Assembly: GCA_002494015.1 (NCBI GenBank)
Contig: DLAR01000018.1
Coordinates: 1 to 16,487 of the forward strand
Origin: Porphyromonadaceae bacterium UBA7042
GTDB lineage: Bacteria; Bacteroidota; Bacteroidia; Bacteroidales; Muribaculaceae
Direction: 5' to 3'
DNA: 16,487 bases
The notes beneath the pieces are model-generated. The model did no database searches, was not told where the DNA came from, and was given only the letters and a program-made list of their open reading frames with translations. Shown here one piece after another: positions 13,969-16,487 of the stretch. Position numbers and translations under genes: made by a program. The stretch's first letter is position 1; each line of letters starts with the position of its first letter.

Positions 13969-14334
13969 GCTTTTATCCCACGGAGGCTGACAGCAATACA
14001 AAGAGGACGCGGTTTCCATGATTTCAAAAAATCAATCAAACCGCGTCCTCCCGCGCGAGGCGGAATGCCGACAAGCGTCTTCTTCACCAATAGCCAGAAC
14101 GAAATCTAAAGCCGGATTTCCTTTCAAAAACAAAAACAGCCTCCGATCAATCAAGTCTTCACAGGCATGGAGAGAGCAAAAAGCGGAAATTCCGTCATCA
14201 AGACACGGGACAGAGCCCGTGCAGTTCCAAATGCCCACAGCAAAACTGCGGCTAAATCCGTATTATCGATGATTTGACACCCGTCTTCATTCCCGAAGGG
14301 TCCAGTCCCTTAACCGGGTGACCGTCGCCACACC
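13969..14334. other. Gene-free stretch dense in inverted repeats
   Basis: No convincing coding region is seen in these 366 bases; short open frames on both strands look like chance. It contains several hairpins: 14003-14015 with 14038-14050 (13 bp); CGGA/TCCG around 14184-14194; CACGGG/CCCGTG 14204-14209 with 14216-14221; GCAGTT/AACTGC 14221-14226 with 14244-14249; CACCCG/CGGGTG 14278-14283 with 14315-14320, enclosing AAGGG/CCCTT 14296-14300 with 14307-14311. This suggests a structured RNA, a repeat-derived element, or the 3' UTR of the minus-strand hypothetical gene. It matches no RNA family I know. Confidence 0.5.
14003..14050 (-). terminator. 13-bp hairpin, probable minus-strand terminator
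   Basis: GAGGACGCGGTTT (14003-14015) pairs perfectly with 14038-14050 around a 22-base loop that can fold further (GATT/AATC). On the minus strand it is followed by TTTGTATTG, so it could end a minus-strand transcript such as a long 3' UTR from the hypothetical gene at 14335-15240 or a separate small RNA. The plus-strand side has no U-tract. Confidence 0.5.
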
Positions 14335-15240
14335 TCACACTCCTTTTTCAGTCTTTTTTCCAAGTCCCGAAACAGTCTCAAATATTTCTTTCAACGCATC
14401 GGGAATCAATATCCGCAGGGCCGCAATCTCTTTTGACTTTCGCTGGACATATTCGGTAAACTGCGCCTCAAGAAGTTTCCTATCAGCCGACCACGCGGCG
14501 ACAGCCTTGGTATATTCGGCCTTAGCGGCCACCTCCGATTCCTCGACCGCCTTGCGACATTCGTGCCTCATCTCGTTGAGACGCGCCTGCGCGTCGCGAT
14601 ACTGCTTCTGCAACCTGAAATAAACATCCTCGACCACCTGACCGTCGACCGTCGGCTGATAGGTATAAATCAGCGCGTCACGCCCCGCGCCCGAAACTGC
14701 ATGTGGACTCTTGGCCTTGGCCTGAAGCTCGTTGCGCGCCTCGGCAAACTCACCGCCGGGATGAACCGCTTTACCGAGCGTCGCCGCCAGCGTTTCAAGC
14801 GAATAATAACGACATCGCTCGTCAAGCGGCTTGGAGGCGAAATATTCATCCTCGGTAAGCGCGTCGCCGGGGACAGGCGGCTCGACAAGCTTGATGCCTT
14901 CAATCTCGGCATACTCGGCAAGGGTCATGCCTGTCGCCTCGTCATGCAGGCGCTCCTTGGCCTTGATAGCCTCGCGCAGCCATGCTATAAGCGACTTTGC
15001 GTCGGCCACGGCGTGCAGACGGGATATGACACCTTCCACGTCGGCTGCCGTCGCGCCGTGGTTCAACACGGCGGGTTTCTCCGAGCCGATAAGCGTGACT
15101 GTCGTGGAGTAGAGGGTCATACCCTCAAGCGACGCCTCGATGTCACGAATCATCTCTTTGGCAAGATTCGCGATGTGGTTGGCCGAGGTCGATGTCAGAC
15201 CTTTTCCGTCGGCAGAGAAGAAAATCATATCCTTTTTCAT
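14335..15240 (-). CDS. Conserved hypothetical protein, coiled-coil C-terminus
   Basis: I recognise this 301-aa protein as a Bacteroidota conserved hypothetical of unknown function but cannot name a family. It begins MKKDMIFFSADGKGLTSTSANHIANLAKEMI. The middle holds LIAWLREAIKAKERL, then LTEDEYFASKPLDERCRYYSLETLAATLGK, and a conserved-looking HAVSGAGRDALIYTYQPTVD segment. The last 90 residues are charged and helical (QKQYRDAQARLNEMRHECRK onward), a likely coiled coil. No signal peptide or membrane helix is seen, so it is probably cytoplasmic. I chose the ATG at 15240 because a longer open frame reaching 15429 would run through the divergent WYL gene and its promoter. It is divergent from the WYL regulator, separated by 105 bases, which suggests that the regulator may control it. 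Confidence 0.85.
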   Translation of the reverse strand: MKKDMIFFSADGKGLTSTSANHIANLAKEMIRDIEASLEGMTLYSTTVTLIGSEKPAVLNHGATAADVEGVISRLHAVADAKSLIAWLREAIKAKERLHDEATGMTLAEYAEIEGIKLVEPPVPGDALTEDEYFASKPLDERCRYYSLETLAATLGKAVHPGGEFAEARNELQAKAKSPHAVSGAGRDALIYTYQPTVDGQVVEDVYFRLQKQYRDAQARLNEMRHECRKAVEESEVAAKAEYTKAVAAWSADRKLLEAQFTEYVQRKSKEIAALRILIPDALKEIFETVSGLGKKTEKGV

Positions 15241-15345
15241 AGTTTTTTTACTTTTTAGAGGTTTCACACTGCAAAGTTCACGAGTATCTACGCAATGATT
15301 TTGCGCAATTGAAACTATTTTCATAAATTCGCAAAAAAAATTTTC

Positions 15346-16368
15346 ATGCCACAGAATAAAAACGCACTTCTGCGCTATCGCACCATCGACCGCTGCCTCC
15401 GCAACACGGGGAGACGATGGACGCTCCAAGACCTTGTGGACGCCTGTAGCGACGCGCTCTATGAGTATGAGGGGAAGCAGGAAATGGTAAGCGTGAGGAC
15501 AGTGCAGCTCGACATCCAGATGATGCGCTCTGACCGTCTCGGCTACGAGGCCCCTATCGAGGTGTATGAACGGAAATACTACCGCTACTCCGACCCTGAC
15601 TACTCCATCAACACCCGTCCCCTGTCAGAACACGACATAGCGGTACTGAACCGCACAATTGATTTGCTGCGCCAGTTTGACGAGTTTGACCGTTTCCACG
15701 AAATGGCCGATGTCGTGAGCCGCCTTCAAGACAAGATACTGACAGCGGCCGGAAACCGCGGGCCGATTGTAGACTTTGAACGCAACCCCAACTTAAAGGG
15801 AATCGAGCACCTCAACCCCCTCTACGATGCCATTGCGTCACAGACAACGGTGAGCGTCAGCTACAAGTCGTTCAACGCCCGCGCTCCCCGACAATACATT
15901 CTTTTTCCTTACCTGCTGAGAGAGTATCGCAACCGTTGGTTTCTTTTCGGGTCACGCGCCGGGGACATGAAGTTGTTCAACCTCGCCCTCGACCGCATCG
16001 TCGGTTTCCACCGTTGTCCCGAGATTGCCTACCGGGAAAACCCCGATTTCGGTCAGGACTTTTTCAACGACATAATCGGCGTTACAAAATACCCGGGACT
16101 GAGGAAAGAGACTGTAACCATTCTCGCCGACAGCCGGCAGGCAGGCTATATTATCACCAAACCGTTACATGCGTCACAGCGCGTCGTCAAGACCGACATC
16201 GGCGACGGCAGCACGACTTTTGAAATGGATGTCGTAATAAATCCCGAGCTCATCACCCAACTCTTAGGATTCGGGGACGGGATACGGGTAACGGCCCCGC
16301 AGTCGCTCGCCGACGAGATGCACGACATCTACAGCCGGGGAGCAGCCTTATATGACAACCCTCAATAA
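15346..16368 (+). CDS. WYL-domain transcriptional regulator
   Basis: The 340-aa protein has the WYL-regulator layout. An N-terminal winged helix-turn-helix (about 5-85) includes LLRYRTIDRCLRNTGRRWTLQDLVDACSDAL and SVRTVQLDIQMMRSD. A linker follows, then the WYL domain (about 155-225) with the core LFPYLLREYRNRWFLFGSR and LFNLALDRIVGF, and a C-terminal WCX-type region (about 255-335). WYL proteins sense ligands, often nucleic acids or nucleotides, and regulate DNA-damage or defence genes. The start lies in an AT-rich spacer opposite the hypothetical gene, so autoregulation of the shared spacer (15241-15345) is plausible. No good -33/-7 pair was found there. Family is clear; targets are not. 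Confidence 0.9.
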   Translation: MPQNKNALLRYRTIDRCLRNTGRRWTLQDLVDACSDALYEYEGKQEMVSVRTVQLDIQMMRSDRLGYEAPIEVYERKYYRYSDPDYSINTRPLSEHDIAVLNRTIDLLRQFDEFDRFHEMADVVSRLQDKILTAAGNRGPIVDFERNPNLKGIEHLNPLYDAIASQTTVSVSYKSFNARAPRQYILFPYLLREYRNRWFLFGSRAGDMKLFNLALDRIVGFHRCPEIAYRENPDFGQDFFNDIIGVTKYPGLRKETVTILADSRQAGYIITKPLHASQRVVKTDIGDGSTTFEMDVVINPELITQLLGFGDGIRVTAPQSLADEMHDIYSRGAALYDNPQ

Positions 16369-16430
16369 TTTTTCAATCTTAGAGGTCGTTTAAAAACACC
16401 CTCTTAACGCCCAAACCACTTGACACAAAA

Positions 16431-16460
16431 AATCCCGCCTCAATTAATGGTGACGGGATT
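16431..16460 (-). terminator. Terminator of the partial tRNA at the right edge
   Basis: AATCCCG (16431-16437) pairs with CGGGATT (16454-16460). On the minus strand the stem is followed by TTTTTTGTG, a good U-tract. It lies just downstream of the partial tRNA at 16470-16487. A terminator for the WYL gene on the plus strand was not clear. Confidence 0.7.
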
Positions 16461-16469
16461 CAGTTGTTG

Positions 16470-16487
16470 TGACTCCTACAGGATTCA
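16470..16487 (-). tRNA. 3' end of a tRNA, cut by the window edge
   Basis: On the minus strand the last 18 bases read TGAAT (end of the T loop), CCTGT (T-stem 3' strand), AGGAGTC (acceptor 3' strand) and A (discriminator), then the terminator region. That is the shape of a tRNA 3' end with 5' acceptor GACTCCT, most like a Bacteroidota tRNA-Lys(CTT), though the anticodon lies outside the window. Too short for certainty. Confidence 0.55.

Noticed and set aside
14018..14272. 84-aa plus-strand and 68-aa minus-strand open frames downstream of tRNA-Pro
   Set aside because: Both use hairpin-rich DNA, have no recognisable domain and overlap each other; neither can be supported as a gene.
14563..15258. 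231-aa open frame on the plus strand opposite the conserved hypothetical gene
   Set aside because: It lacks family features and is antisense to a protein with coherent sequence.
15241..15429. 63-residue N-terminal extension of the hypothetical protein
   Set aside because: It would overlap the start of the WYL gene and cross an AT-rich divergent promoter region; the ATG at 15240 gives the sensible N-terminus MKKDMIFFSADGKG.
6740..16394. Shared 10-mer GTCGTTTAAA at 6740-6749 and 16385-16394
   Set aside because: Many 10-base matches are expected by chance in a window this long, and the flanks do not match.
1..16487. CRISPR array, integrase or transposase
   Set aside because: No regularly spaced repeats and no recombinase motifs were found on either strand.

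Overview
The window looks like chromosomal DNA from a member of the Bacteroidales, most likely Muribaculaceae-like. Four things point there: several perfect TAnnTTTG -7 boxes of the Bacteroidota sigma factor (one with a TTTG -33 box 20 nt upstream, before tRNA-Pro), no strong Shine-Dalgarno sequences, core genes rich in G+C against AT-rich spacers, and typical Bacteroidota families (S9A prolyl oligopeptidase lipoprotein, the pdxJ-exbB-exbD-tonB block, the ACT-like partner of CBS proteins). The genus is an inference.

Left part (1-6731): galM (aldose 1-epimerase) on the plus strand, then a small secreted LTXXQ/Spy-like protein on the minus strand. A divergent spacer carries two near-identical TTCCCTT-N3-AAGGGAA palindromes. 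Next comes a tight plus-strand run: prolyl oligopeptidase lipoprotein, an unknown lipoprotein with a BamE/SmpA-like C-terminus, a PhnP-type metallo-beta-lactamase-fold phosphodiesterase and a UlaG-type metallo-beta-lactamase-fold hydrolase. The first three overlap by 4 bp (ATGA), so they are very likely co-translated. A hairpin terminator ends the run.

Middle (about 6732-10405): an AT-rich two-gene minus-strand cassette, clearly different in base composition from its neighbours. It encodes an unrecognised 225-aa protein built from an apparent tandem duplication, then a 926-aa Z1-domain superfamily-2 helicase-like ATPase. Z1 ATPases are known from multi-gene restriction/defence loci. Here there is no methyltransferase, GHKL/MORC ATPase or recognised nuclease, so the pair is a candidate minimal or unusual defence module and the best lead in the window.

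Right part: the minus-strand pdxJ-exbB-exbD-tonB operon (vitamin B6 synthesis plus an inner-membrane proton-driven energy transducer) with its own terminator. Divergent from it is a stand-alone ACT-like domain protein that seems to lack the CBS domains of its relatives. Then come tRNA-Pro(GGG) with promoter and terminator, a gene-free stretch of about 365 bp dense in inverted repeats (possible structured RNA), a conserved hypothetical protein on the minus strand, and a divergent WYL-domain transcription regulator. The last 18 bases look like the 3' end of a tRNA on the minus strand, followed by its terminator.

No CRISPR array, integrase, transposase or complete mobile element was seen.
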